Positions 48,121-60,864 are shown, numbered from the stretch's first letter. The stretch: 64,000 nt of DNA from Scatophagus argus (GCF_020382885.2 NC_058514.1:13006249-13070248), one strand, 5' to 3'. Numbers and translations are program-made. The notes: generated by a model not told the origin, from the sequence alone.

Positions 48121-51100
48121 GGAAAAAAGGGCCTTGCCCAGTTTTATCATGCACTTGTGAAAAACACAGACAATAAATGGCCCAATCTTACTGGCAAAGG
48201 AGTGCGACATGTTGGTTATCAGCAGGGTTTATTCTCTGTTGAGGGTGTGCGTACAAGCAGCCGAGGTGCTGCATGGTTTTGTCTGCTGTGGGTTGTTCCT
48301 TTTGTGCCTATAGTGTTAATCCAGGTCAGATAATGTTCTCTGTTGTTCATATCTGCTTGTGGTTAAAGATGTAAAGATTTTAAACCCCATTTATCAAAAC
48401 ATCTTGATATAATACAACTCCAGCTGTCTGCATAATCCAATATGTTTTTGTGTTAACTTTCTGTGGAAAGTCAAAGCTACTGTACTTGTGAAAGAAGGTC
48501 ATGTGCTGTCAGCTTGAATCAAAACGTCAACAGGCAAGAAATACGATTAGTTTACTGAAGCCATATAAAAGGGAATTAAAGTGTGTACAGTCACGTCTGT
48601 TTGCGAATTGGAGCCACCATGTGAGCTTTTTGATTAATCATGAAACTACATTTTGAATACATTTCTGTACACATATATGAAGAAATGATGCCAAAAAATA
48701 AAACCTGCAATAACAGGTTTTCTTTAACATATACATATGACCATCTTTTAAAATATTATGACTAATTTCATAGTTGCTTATTTACACGTCTAACACATAT
48801 GGCGCCACATTATTCATTTGGAGTCATGTTTAGGGATTGGCTCATTCTGGCTCTTTGGCTGTTATTATGTTCACCTGGTGGTGACAGAAATAATATAAAT
48901 AGGTAGTAAAAAAATATAAAAACACACATAAAATAAACAATCAAGGGCACTAGTGATGATAGTGATAAATAAAATATAAAATTAACAGGCAAGGTCTATT
49001 GTACTTGAGGTGAGGTAGTGCGGTAAAGTGCACTTGATAATGACAGTTGTATGTAACTATGATTTTATTTTCTACAACTGACCAAACTTACTATTAACTT
49101 CCAAACTGTGCTCCAGAATCTCCGAAATTCTTCTCTGCATTTAAGCCACTTCACTTTTTGAGCCACATTTTAATCCACATCACTTTTTTTTTTAATTAGA
49201 GCAAAAAGACATACAAGCCAAAGTGAAGTACTTCTCACAAAGTGTTTGTCAGTGTTGAACCCTGGGTGTGTTCTGTAACTGCTGTTTGCTAATACAATAT
49301 TACAACAAGCATTTACATTATGTAGATGCTGTAGAGCCGACCTTTCATTTAAATTGTATAGTGGAGCAGAAAAGCTCATTCATAGAAGGTTTTTTTGCAT
49401 TTTATGACTAAAACATGAAACGCTCTCCAACGTTCCTGTAAACCGTGAAGTTTATTCTTAGACAAGGTGAAAAAAATTGAGCGTGGCTAATTTTATTCCC
49501 TGTTTCGTAGGCATTAAGTAAGTACAGAACACTGGTAAGTTTAGTATTAAATTTGACTAAGCGATGTTGTGACCCCTGAGACAAAGATGGGGGTGCCACC
49601 CGATTTTTGTGGGTGAGGAACTGATCCAGAATGCCACCAAGTATTTGGGAAGACAAACAGATGTGAGAAGACACAGAAATCACACCTCTGTGCTTGACGT
49701 TATATGTTCTACTTTGACTGGGTTTTCACTGGCAAATGAATGACAGCCATGTAATTCCATACAGCAAGCAGAAGTTGTCAAAGTTGTCAATAAGCTATAG
49801 TTTATATCTGGAAATAGACTAGTACTGTATACTTTGTAGGGTACTTGATATATATGCAGAGTGATGGGGCCAAGGGTGGCACAGTGGTTCAGGTCCAGGT
49901 TCTGTACTTTGCCCCTAGGTGTGTGTCTGTGTGTATCTGTGTGTGGTTGTCTGTCTTTGTGTGTTAGCCCTGTGATTGACTGGTGACTGGTCCAGGGTGT
50001 ACCCCGCCTCTCGCCCGTTGTCTGCTGGGATAGGTTCCAGCCCCCCCGCAACCCTGTTGGATAAGCAGGATATAATGGATGGATGGATGATGGGGCCCAA
50101 AGGGGAAGAATGTAGTACTGAGGTCACCATAGGTCAGACACAAATTGCCCCTGGGTCTGAAATTAAACCTTAGGTTGTGCAGATTATATGCTGAAACTTT
50201 CATGTTTTAGTGATTAAAATATACAATGATGTTTGCCTATCTGGCCCAGTATCGGCCGGCATTTGTTGAATCTCAGTGGTGTACCTTCACCATACAACCT
50301 GCAGGTGGAGCCAAGGCTGAATTAACCCATAAACACCCAGGGTGACACAGGTGTCGCAAACTTTTAAATGAGTAATAAATTTACTATGAACGCCCAGTGT
50401 AACATACAATATATGTAACATTACACATCTTGGACACTAGGGGGTACTATATTCCAAAACAACTTCAGAAATGTGTACATGTGGTTCATTTGATCTGTTT
50501 TATATACCCCATACTTTTCCTACAAAGAAAATGGGTTGTCAGGTCAATCTGATATCCTCAGAAGAGTTCTGGAGTAGTTTAAAGTCCCTACATGAACTAA
50601 TTTTATTACTCTTGTTAGAGTGGATAAAACCTACAGCTTTGTTGTTTGTGTTAGTTCATTAGGTTTAGTGACCTTTGGTCATTTCCCGTGAAGCCACACC
50701 CAACAACCTGAGCAGAAGTCTGTCTGAAAAGGAAACTGCTACACTGACATGTTGGATTTACTTAAGATTTTATTCCAAGTGTGTAACTGAAGGAAAACAG
50801 TCTGAGTCTTGTGGTAAAAAGCCATCAGTGCATTTTATTTATGTATGGGCACATTTTCAAGATTTCAGATGTATCAGTGTACAAGAATCTTAAGAATATC
50901 TTCACAAGTTAACTAATTCTGACATTACATGTGCACACTCCCTCCTGCACCCGTTGGTATTTAATTGCTTCTCCACATCTCTTACTAGAAAGTGCAAACA
51001 GGGTTCGGCCCACTGTCAACATGTTAGACAAATGGCAAAGAATAATGTGCAGGCTGAGATCACAGGTAAATGACTCACTGCTTCTCCACAGTACATTTCT

Positions 51101-51412
51101 TCATCAGAAATTCCTTCAAAGGACGTAGCAAAACCTAACACACAGAGACAAAGACAGGGAGACAAAAGGAAACATTTTCATGGTGTTAAGAACAGCTAAT
51201 CTATACCTGCTATTATAGGACCAATCACGATAAGAGATTCATTAAAACAACTACAATTAATAATAACAGTTTGAATAACAGTGAGGCAAAATTTTAAGCA
51301 TCAAATTAAGCATACACTTTAAAAAGCACCCAAAAGAAACATGCTGGTGGCGTCATAATTGTCCCAGGTTACAGTAAGTAAGCTTTGCAGCAGTGTTACC
51401 TGTGTGCAGTGA
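48121..51412. other. Intergenic between the two Ig paralogues
   Basis: No further Ig exon found on either strand. Contains the repeat at 49865-50100 and otherwise AT-rich sequence. A minus-strand AATAAA near 50836 could serve the downstream end of the three-domain gene. Confidence 0.6.
49865..50100. repeat. Teleost LINE/SINE 3' tail with (GGAT)n end
   Basis: Contains GTGGCACAGTGGTTCAGGTC, TCCAGGGTGTACCCCGCCTC, TCTGCTGGGATAGGTTCCAG and a terminal ATGGATGGATGGATG. This is the recognisable 3' end of a widespread teleost retroposon family, with a TG/CTGTGTG-rich insert in the middle. Confidence 0.8.
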
Positions 51413-54182
51413 TCACAGTGTGAAGGCAGCACAAATGATGAGGGTCAGCAGCAGCACACCTGAAGTCTCTTCAGGCCGAGTGGATAAGTTGTGATCTGAA
51501 CACAAACACATGAAAGAAGAAACATATCAAATAACAGTAGCCAGCATTAACACTATGTAGGATTATGCACATTAAACCATTTCATGACTTATCTACCTTT
51601 AATCTGTACGGTTTTTAAGACTGTCGCTGTCTTCCTTGAAGCAGTGTTTTGTGCTTCACACTTGAGAGTGACAGATTTAAGCGGATGATCCACTGTCACC
51701 TCAATCACATTTCCCCTCACAGTCTGACTGCCCACAGACGACACGTAGCGACAAGAAGGTAGACATTCAGAAGTACACACAAACTTATACTTTTCAGCAA
51801 TATCTAGTACATCAGGGCCTTTGATCTGAATGTCTGATGGACCCACTGAAAGAAAGAAGAAAAAATTTCTGATAACTTGTTACTCATTTACTCTTTGTAA
51901 ATGACAGTTTTGTGTGAAGGCTTTCAGATGATCTAATACTTGTTCAGGAAGCCATATTGGAGGTCCAGTGATGTTATAGAACAACAGGTGGTTATGTTGT
52001 GTACAAATTGTCTTGACATTGAGACATTGTTTATTTCCATCACTTGGTGACTGAAAGCCATCGTTTAAGGAAGCCACTGCTCACAGCCAAGAAATAGTCT
52101 GGAACATACAAGTAAACCTCCATTTTTGCCCTTGGTTTTTTGTTCTTGTTCTTGTTGGTCAATTTTGTTGTTTTTGGACAGGCACAGGATAGCTATCTCT
52201 AAGCTAAGCAACTTGTGTCTATGGTGTAGCTTCATACTTATCATGCAGGCATATTAAGAAGTGCATTTCCCAGGCATCAACACGCAGGGGCGTAGTCAGA
52301 AACTGAGCCACCTCTTGTATTAATGAAATTAATTTTACTGGAAAAGTTAAACTTCTCTTGTTATTTAGGACCTTTCAACCCATAAATCCAATGTAACTCT
52401 TTACTTACTTGTCACAGCAATATTTCGATTAGCAGTGACAAACAGCCCAGACACACTATTGGTGGCTTTGCAGATGAGAATTTTGAAGTTGTCCATCTCC
52501 TGAGGAGTGATAGAAATAACATTCCCTTGGCCACTGATCCATGGGCCTTCATCTGTCCTCCAGGCGTAGGTACACGATGGCCAACAGTGGGCGTGGCAAC
52601 TGTAAGTGTGGCTCACCATTGGATTCATCAAATCAGGGCCTGTGATGGAAACGTTGGCAGGTCCAGCTAATGTGAGGAGTGGAGAAATATGAGCCTTTTG
52701 AGCAAATTCACAAAGAACAGAAATTGTGAATATTGGCCAGTTTTATTGAAAACTATGTGCATTTCCCAGGCATTGGGCAGAATGTTTTCATGCCCAAATC
52801 CTAACAATACCTGATTTTTTAAAAAAGCTGTCACTTACCTAACACTTGTATTTTCTTTGTAGTGGTGCTCAGCCTTGCATTGTCATCTGTGACAGAACAT
52901 GTCACTGTTAAGGTGTCCACCCAGCTGTTAACAGTGAAGGCCAGCACGTTGCCTTGACCCTGGGCGACCTGTCTATCCAAAGACATGGAATAGGTACATG
53001 CGAGGCAGCTGGCATAACACGCAACACTGCTTGGCACTCCCACAGTCACGTAGTCCGGACCAACAATTGTACTGTTCAATGTCCATTCTTCTGAAAATTT
53101 CAATGGTGACAATTAACACTGTAATGTATCTGGATGTTTATGATTATGCATATTATACAGATTGCACCTTCAGTATAGGTTTTATTGCTTATTTGAATGT
53201 AAAAGCACTTACCCTCGGCAGTGTTATCTAGTTCCGGGGTCAGTTCATCTGCAGACAGTACTGGCTGAAGGCCTATACAGTCAGTGAAAGTTTATTTCAT
53301 TGTTATTTCAAACAATATCTGATAAGCATCAGAGTTCATTATTTGCTTCAGAAATACAGTTTTCATTAAAAGAGTGAGTAAGTGAGGCTATTTATGTTTT
53401 CAAAAAAGAAATAACACAAAATGTATTTTATAAATGAAACGTTAAATGCATATAATAAAACACACTTATGCTCAATTTAATTTTGCCGCTGTACACCCTT
53501 AGCACGGCTAGTAGCACATGTTAGCCAACATTAGCAAACATTCTGTGTAACTGACATTGATGAGTCAGTTTGCTAATTTTAACTGTACTACTTCTAAACA
53601 ATTTTTTCTTTCACTCATATCATAGCAAAATATCCACTGTGTGTGGTTTAGCCATGTTATAGTCTTATTTTTACTAATGTTTGGATGTGTAAGTAACATT
53701 TTACTGTATCTGGTTGAGGTGGAGCAAATTCTAGCTACTTCACAATGTGTTGTGTAGTTTCATCTTGAACAATGCCATATTTTAAAAGCTGATATTTTGG
53801 TCATAGTTTTCAAATTGATTATAGTTTTCAAAGCGGTGCTATGTAGTAAAAAGTACAATATTTAGTTTTGAAATGTTGAACTGTGGAGTAACTTGAAATA
53901 GAAAAACTCAAGTACAGTTAAATTGTACTGTAGTTGATTATCTATCATATTAATACAGAATAAACACAAACACTTTAAAAATTTTAAATAAAGCTCCAAC
54001 AGAGATTAAAATCAGAGTGGAAGCCCTCATACACACAAAGGACCATATTATCACAACTAAAACCTGACTGGCATTTCTATCAAAAGGGAAATCTTTGTAT
54101 TACCTGCAAGAAACAGCAGCAACAAAACTTTGCTGATTTTTGAGTGCCTCCCATTCTGCTTAGGTATGTAGGTATTATCCAT
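51413..54182 (-). CDS. Three-domain Ig superfamily protein, predicted GPI-anchored, paralogue of the ten-domain gene
   Basis: Minus-strand exons: 54182-54104 (signal-anchor-like MDNTYIPKQNGRHSK then VLLLLFLA), 53272-53213 (GLQPVLSADELTPELDNTAE), 53090-52839, 52666-52409, 51845-51597, 51495-51413 (TGA). Total 326 residues. The three Ig domains show the family's extra cysteines: ACYASCLACTYSM, SCHAHCWPSCTYAW, CTSECLPSCRYVSS. The last exon encodes DHNLSTRPEETSG followed by VLLLTLIICAAFTL and stop: a hydrophobic end without a cytoplasmic tail, as expected for a GPI attachment signal. Same orientation, phase 1-1 exons and domain subtype as the gene at 41817-48054, so the two are tandem duplicates. 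No named orthologue recognised. Confidence 0.8.
52175..52265. repeat. Decayed GCTAAGC-family teleost repeat
   Basis: TTTGGACAGGCACAGGATAG, TCTCTAAGCTAAGCAAC and GTGTAGCTTCATACTTA follow the same order as the better copies at 14300 and 29020. It lies in the intron between 52409 and 51845. Confidence 0.65.
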
Positions 54183-55280
54183 TGTCCTGTAAAAGTCTGA
54201 AGTGTACAGCCACCAGGAAACAGACAACTGGCACTGCGTAGTCAGTCAACATCAATAGGCAAACAGCTCTTATCAGAGAGTTCTATCAGAGAGTTCTACC
54301 TTCTTAGTCACACTAGTGGAAAATACATTACTTGTAACAAATGGCAGAATGTGGCCCACGTTGGGTATGGTTAAGGTTTCACAATAACTGATTTATTGCA
54401 GATTGTGTCTTAAGCAATAAATAAACAAATCAGATCTATTTACTCATGAGTTTTGGGTCAGTTTTTAAGAGGGGAGTACATGGAAACGCTCTGTTGCACA
54501 GCACTGCTCCCTTTTTTGGGCTTCTGTCTTACAGAGTGTTTCGAATATTATAGAACAGTGTTATCAATTGGAGAATGACTCAAACAGGGAAATGTCACAG
54601 ATCTGGTCACTGTAAAAGTGAATATTATGTCCCAAATAGTTACAAAAACAACTAAATGAAGAAGAGTATCAGCATAATCCAGCTACAAAGTAAAACACAA
54701 AAACAAAATGTGAGAAGTAGTCTTTTTTGTTGCCAGTTTGAGTGCGTCATTCACAATTTAAAAAAAAAAAAAAAAACATCCTCACAATGAAGGGAAATTG
54801 ATTGAGAGACCTGCAATGGTTAATAAGTTTGAGACAGCATTACTGACTTCTGCATTCCCAGTATTTATCTTGGTACTGTACAGTACAATCTGTGACCTCG
54901 CCCTTGGTTCCAGAAATACATCCATTATCAGAATAAATTATCAAAATGTAAACAGACAAAACAAAGCTGCTACACAATAAATATCCTGACTTTAAGGGAA
55001 CAATAACAGTTAATATCAATTTCAATATGAATTTCGTCTATGGATGAAGACAAAATAATCTGGCACACAAACAAAGTGACAACTGAGTTCAAGCAAACCA
55101 CATTTATTAACAGCAAACACTTTAACAATTTAATAATGTCAATTTCTTCTACACACACACAGCAAATTCAACAAGAAAAGTATATTTTTGGTTGCAGGCG
55201 TATATGTGTGACCGTGTGCAATTTTGTGTGTAAGACAATGTACAGATTTATGTGGGCACAATGTGTGTATGAGGGTACTC
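54183..55280. other. Intergenic, no gene recognised
   Basis: Promoter side of the three-domain Ig gene and 3' side of mapk12. Contains a tandem TCAGAGAGTTCTA duplication near 54275-54300 and a poly(A) tract at 54759-54777. A minus-strand AATAAA equivalent near 55098 could be the mapk12 poly(A) signal. Confidence 0.55.
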
Positions 55281-58200
55281 TTAAAGTGACGTCTCTCTGG
55301 AGTCCCTGGGCGGCCTGAAGGTCAGTATTTCTGTGAAAGTGTGACCTAAACAAACACAGAGAAGACACCCCAGTTCACTTTTCTGTTACTTCTCCTGTTA
55401 CATCTAAAGAAAATTGCACCTTCTGTGAATAAATAAAAGTAGCATCAAGTAAGTCTTTAGTGACCTCCTCTGGCTAACAGTAGGTGCTGTAATGACACTG
55501 AGAAATTCATTTCCTCCTGGGCCTACGTAACTTTGTCCCTTCCTATCCATCCAAATTTGACTGACCTGAAAATTAACTAAACTAAATGTTCCATAAAGGA
55601 GAATAAAAATTTTGTGGATTTTTTTGGCAGCTTGTGGGCAATGCAACAAACTACAAACGCAACTGTTGAATATACATCTCCACCACCTCTGAGGGAAATA
55701 TTTGGCTCTTTAGCAATTAAATGCTCCACTGTGTTCACTAGCTACCAAGTAAGTTTGCAACTTAAAATCTAGCTCAGCACCTCCCCCCTCTCTTACGTTT
55801 CCACTGGTCCAATGGCAGGTCTGTGTTGTCCAGGGTCTGATCGTAAGGCAGCGCTTCGGTCTCCTCCTCAGCATCTCTGAAGTCGCTGAAGAAGGGCAGG
55901 TCGAGTGCCTCGGAGGCGCTCACCCTCTGCTCAGGGTCCAGAAGCAGCATCTTTTCCAGGACACACACGGCTGTGTTGCAGATAAACACATCAAGGTCAG
56001 CATTTCAGACACTAACACTGCAGTTAGCTGGAGAAGAGAGATCTTTGCCTACCATTTGAGCTAGCTTTGGAGAAAATAGAGTGCAAATCTTTTTTTGGCA
56101 CTTTTGGTAGACTTCGGATGTAGTTTTTGGCCTGTTTGGAGGGGGAGTGCAAAGAAGGAAGAGAAAGAAGAAAAAAGAAGTTATGTATGGGCAATGTTTT
56201 GTTCTGATACTTCTCTGATTTCAAACCATCAGGAGACACTGAAACTCCTGATGAGCAACAGAAGCTGAGCTCAGCACAGATTTGTTTCCAGTGATTACAA
56301 CACAGGAAAAGGTACAAACACAACAACTTCACTATGCTCTTAATAGTCAGATAACATTTCACCAAAATATGACTACTACATCTGTGTTGTCTTTATGCGA
56401 TTTGATGAAGGGAACTGCAAATTTTATCTCATCTAACTGGATGACTCACATCTTGGCTCTGTAGCTTCACGACAAAGTCAGCAGTCGGGGTTCCTGTAAT
56501 CTTCATGATTTCTCTGAGCTGGTCCAGGTCTGGCAGCAGTTATGGTCAAATATCATTGTGCATGTATTTTTATTCAATATATGCTTTTTTTACTGGTTTA
56601 TAATGCCATCTTGATCAACGTGCATATAGTAGAAACAAGAAAATGCATCTTTAGGATTTCATTGGTTAGTTAGAAGAACAGACTTTGATTTGAAACACTT
56701 ATAGCAGGTCTAAAAAAGAAGTTGATTGTTTTTTTCATGATTCTCACACATTATAAGACAGTCACACCATGCACAGTCTGTGCAAGACAAAACCAAGCTG
56801 ATGACAGTTAAGGATACGATCACTTCCTTTGAACAGTGGCTTTCCCAGAAGCATCTCTGCCATAATACAACCTGCGGACCAGATATCCACTGCAACAGAG
56901 AGCAAATGTCAGCTTTCTCGTTGAGTGTGGGTTATGGAACAGGCCTCTTTGCCTTTCTTCCACTCTTCCGTTTACAGTAATTGTGAAAAAAGTGAGTTTA
57001 CCGGTTTGTGTGTAGTGCATCCAGTTGAGGATAACCTCAGGCGCTCGGTACCAGCGTGTAACGACATAACCGGTCATTTCTGCGTCAGCCTGCCTCGCCA
57101 GGCCAAAATCGAGTATCTGAAGCAAGAAACGTAACATGAAAATGTGTAGAAGTATGAGATGTTCCCATTAAAGCGGCTTTATGTAAAGTTAGAGTACCTT
57201 CAGCTCACAGTCTGGATTAATGGCTAGGTTTCCAGGTTTCAGGTCCTGTGGGATACAGAAAAGTTATACAAAGAACAGAATAGTTAGAAATCAGAAGACA
57301 CTGATTTGTTATTGGTATCTAAATGTACAGAATGTAAAAATATAACTGGGCAAACTGTTCCACAAAGGGCCGGTGTGGCTGCAGGTTTTCTTTCCAACCA
57401 AGCAGCAGCACACCAGACTTGACTCATTTAATCAACTGATCTCAGTCTTCAGACAGTTGATTGGTCAAACTGTGTGCTCTTGGTTGGTTGGAGCAAAAAC
57501 CCGCAGCCACACCGGCCCTTTGTGCCCAGGTCTGCTCTATGATGAAATCTTTCGGCTTCAATAATATTAATTGAGACTTTTGCTTCCTGAGATACTTTCC
57601 CCTGACTGGAAGGCGGTTGCCTCTCCCACGGCCAGCATTAATGAGATACTTCCAGCCATTCAGCAGATATACAAGTTCTACTGGTACTAAAATCTTATCC
57701 CTTATGATGCAATAAATCGCTAGTTGCGTGGGTAATCAGAAAAAGATGTACAGACGTGTGGGACATTTCAATAACGTAATTTAGTAGACAGCTGTATCTT
57801 TCTGTCTCGAGCTTAGAGAGCTGTGTGGGAATCCTGGATGAATGGGACTGAATTTGAAAAAGAGCAACAGCCCCACCCCCAAAGCTTCTAGTCTGAAAGG
57901 TCAAAGCTCACACACCCTGTGGATGATCCCAGCTGAGTGGATATACTGAGGAGAGAAGAGAGACAAACACAACATCAGCGACTTCAGTTCAACTCACTGA
58001 CACAAGCTATTAAGACCAGACCCTCACATTTTCCTGTAATTATTAACAATGAATAGAGGACATGTTACAGATCTCATCACTTTTTTGAGTGAGCTAAGAC
58101 ATAATTTAGCCTCATTTACAGCACTCTAACAGGTCCTGTATGGATGCTGGTGTTACCTTGAGTCCTTTCAGCATCTGATAAACGAGGAACTGCACTCTGT

Positions 58201-59593
58201 CTTCTGTTAATCTCTCCAGCTTCATGAGCTTTCCGAGGTCAGTGCCCATGAACGGCATCACCAGGTAACTGCAGACGAGAAGAAGAAGAAGAGTCGAGCC
58301 GCTCCATTGGAACAACAACAAACGATTTTGCAGTCAGCATCCAGGAATGGATGAGAACTCACAAATCCCGTAAGCGGTCCAGTGAGATTTCAGCAGTGAA
58401 AACATCCAAGAGCCCGATTACCTAATCGAGAGGAATAAGTAAAAGTAAAACTATTATTGAGAGTGCCCCTAAAAAGTTCAACTTCAGTAAGAAACTAGGA
58501 GCCTGAAGATGCGTTGCACAGCTTCAAAATCCCTCTTTTCTCATTTGCCTATGGGCAGCGATCTTACATTCTCATGCTTCATGTGTTTGAGGAGTCGCAG
58601 CTCTCTGTAAGCCCTTTTGGCAAAAAGTTTGGACTGGAAGGGCCGATGAAGTTTCTTGATGGCCACTTGCGTCCCCATGCGGCGGTCCCATGCTGAACTG
58701 AGACAGACATATACACAGCTTTACTGTAAAAGATGTTAAAGTGTAAGTCAAAAGAGAGCAAAGAACAAAGCTCAATTGTTGCATCCAGAAATGAAAACCC
58801 TCTTTTTTTGGAGCAAAACTTTAATCGCAATTAGAAAATCCACAGGTTTAAATTAATACCAAGTGGGACATCTAAATGGAACAGGGCCTCATTAATGACA
58901 TTAATTACACCTATGCCTGTCTTGCTGTGAGAAGTCACTGTGCTGTGAAAGGAGGTCTATTTCTGATTGGAGACAAAGAAGTCGTGACTCCTTCTAACAA
59001 TAAGACTTGGAGGGGGGGTGGTTCTTTGTTGACACTTATCCACACAACACAATGCAATGAGAGGCCCTGCAGAGCCAGCTGTGGACATACTGCTCACAGA
59101 AATACCCCAAACCAGCTGTACTGCTGTGGAAGAAATTAATTACTTATGCAAACGTCTCCTGGAGTAAAATAAGGCTCGTTCATCATTATTAATTATCTAG
59201 ACAGGGTGATTTTTAATAAAGGTGTACTGAATGCAAATTAAAAGCACAAAACAATGCAAGCAGAATATTTGCTGGTTTCCCACGTACGATTCCAGCAAAC
59301 AGAGGACATCTGATTTGTAACTTGCATGTTACTGGATGAGAATGCATTTGATTGAGTGAGACAGTTTGTGTGATTATCGAGTCGGACGTGGGATAAATTC
59401 TGACTTTCAATCAGCTGATAACAAGATAACAACTTCTCTGAGGCGTAAAGTTGATGTTTTTCTCCCGAACTTACCACACGGTCCCATAGGCTCCCGTTCC
59501 GACCTGTTTGAGGTCCCGATACCTCTCCGGAACCTCCCACACGGTTCTGTTTACCTCCTGCCGGTAGAATCCCGTTCTGGACCGCACAGCCAT
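55281..59593 (-). CDS. mapk12: mapk12, mitogen-activated protein kinase 12 (p38 gamma)
   Basis: Serine/threonine kinase of the stress-activated p38 pathway. Twelve exons: 59593-59475, 58697-58568, 58421-58363, 58268-58157, 57945-57916, 57245-57198, 57116-57002, 56889-56818, 56529-56450, 56131-56053, 55970-55797, 55345-55281 (TAA). 360 residues (human 367). Visible: Gly loop [12 protein letters not shown] lysine in VAIKKL (Lys54), HRDLKPGN with catalytic Asp151, DFG at 169-171, and the TGY activation motif at 181-183. [11 protein letters not shown] and [11 protein letters not shown] distinguish it from MAPK13/14. The C-terminus RETSL is a class I PDZ ligand, a hallmark of p38 gamma (human ends KETPL). 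Which teleost mapk12 copy this is cannot be told from here. Confidence 0.96.
55640..55745. repeat. Probable teleost repeat fragment in mapk12 last intron
   Basis: TTAAATGCTCCACTGTGTTCAC followed by TAGCTA is shared with 21515-21535 and is a common teleost repeat motif. It lies between the last two mapk12 exons. Confidence 0.5.
57002..57245 (-). other. mapk12: mapk12 catalytic and activation-loop exons
   Basis: Exon 57245-57198 starts at the catalytic Asp ([16 protein letters not shown]). Exon 57116-57002 carries DFG and TGY followed by [11 protein letters not shown]. The preceding 30-base exon 57945-57916 ([10 protein letters not shown]) is the small exon seen throughout the p38 family. All catalytic residues are intact. 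Confidence 0.95.
57361..57524. mobile_element. MITE (non-autonomous DNA transposon) in mapk12 intron 5
   Basis: A terminal inverted repeat of about 40 bases starts CACAAAGGGCCGGTGTGGCT at 57361, and its complement ends GCCACACCGGCCCTTTGTG at 57524. The inner arms TTTCCAACCAA and TTGGTTGGTTGGA also pair. Length 164 bases, no coding capacity, and a family common in teleosts. A clean target-site duplication could not be assigned by eye. Confidence 0.85.
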
Positions 59594-60454
59594 ACCCTTT
59601 CGACTAGCCTGGGCTGAGGTCAGGATATGTGGGTCCCCTCGACTCTCCGCTCCCGTCCGTTGCTTCTCATGTAAACCAAGGGAGTTTCAAAGCGCCCAGT
59701 ACGCGCAGTTTGTTAGGGCGTAAATTCCTCTAGACGAACCAGCGGACCACTTGAGCAGCTTTGCAGGGTCGTCAGTTGCACCCCCAACACACACACACAC
59801 ACATGCACACATTGTTAGTCACGGCTCTGGTCGCCCGGGGCAGTCTATGGGTGTGTCTACAATGTGGGGAAAAAGCCACAAAACATCTGCCCATGAGTTT
59901 TACCCCGACACCACTCCTACAACGTCGTTATATACTTAGTAGGCAATCTGGACTGTAACTTTAAATTAATCGTAATTATAGAAGGTCATATTCCCCTTTT
60001 TTGTGCTCATAGAAGGCTTAATTTTGATCTACTTGAGAACTTTTTAACGCTGTAAGTTTTTAGTGATCATATTGGAACCGCCTTAGTTTGGTTGGGCGTA
60101 TTGCTAGAGTATCGATGATGCTTAATGATCTACTGATTTGAATAATTATGGTCATGTTAGATTTTAAATGACCTTGGTGCAAGGCAGTAAGTCAGCATTG
60201 TGGGGGACCAAATCTGCCGGAGGCCCCCCCTGCCCCCCCAACATAAGAAAAGGTAGTTTCATATTACACCTTTTTCATATATTTGAAAGTTGGGAGAGAC
60301 AAAGGTCTTCAGTGTTTGACATTGATAGGACCTGTCCAACAGCAGTGTTCAAGGCTTCTCTTGTGGTATGGCAACACCAGTTGGACAAACCACAGGCAGA
60401 ACTGCAGTACACTGTAATACTAGAATGCATAGTAACAATGGGAGTTTGCATTGT

Positions 60455-60850
60455 GCAGTTCTATTCTATTATTATCTTATGTTATACTATACTTTCCCAT
60501 TCTATACGATTCTGTTTTGTGCTATGCTTTATACTATACTACTACATATTAGTATACTATTCTATTCTGTACTTGTACTAATTGTCTATTCTGTACTATA
60601 TTCTATACTGTACTACTTGTATGACTTAATCTATGCTGTCCTCCTACACTATACCATTCTGTGTTACACAATTCTGTTTTACTTTAATAGTAATAGTATA
60701 ATCTATTCTATGCTGATCTATGCTATACCTTACGACTTGATTTAAACTATATGCTATACCAAAGTACACAATTCTATTCCATGCTTTTCTATTCTAGACT
60801 ATACTACATATGTTGTTATAGTATACTTTACTATACCATTCTGTAAGACT
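60455..60850. repeat. Degenerate CTATA/TTCTA pentamer tract
   Basis: About 400 bases dominated by TTCTATACTATACT-like words with many substitutions. Long open frames across it are low-complexity (Ile/Leu/Tyr-rich) and not genes. Confidence 0.85.
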
Positions 60851-60864
60851 TTAAGACTTGAGCG

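Noticed and set aside
48055-51412. Possibility of further Ig exons joining the two Ig genes into one
   Set aside because: Each gene has its own signal-peptide exon and stop exon, and no Ig signature was found between them.
57373-57564. Open frame in the mapk12 intron
   Set aside because: It lies in the inverted-repeat MITE, so the frame is fortuitous.
60168-60745. 137- and 125-codon open frames
   Set aside because: They are produced by the CTATA-rich repeat and have repetitive Ile/Leu/Tyr composition.
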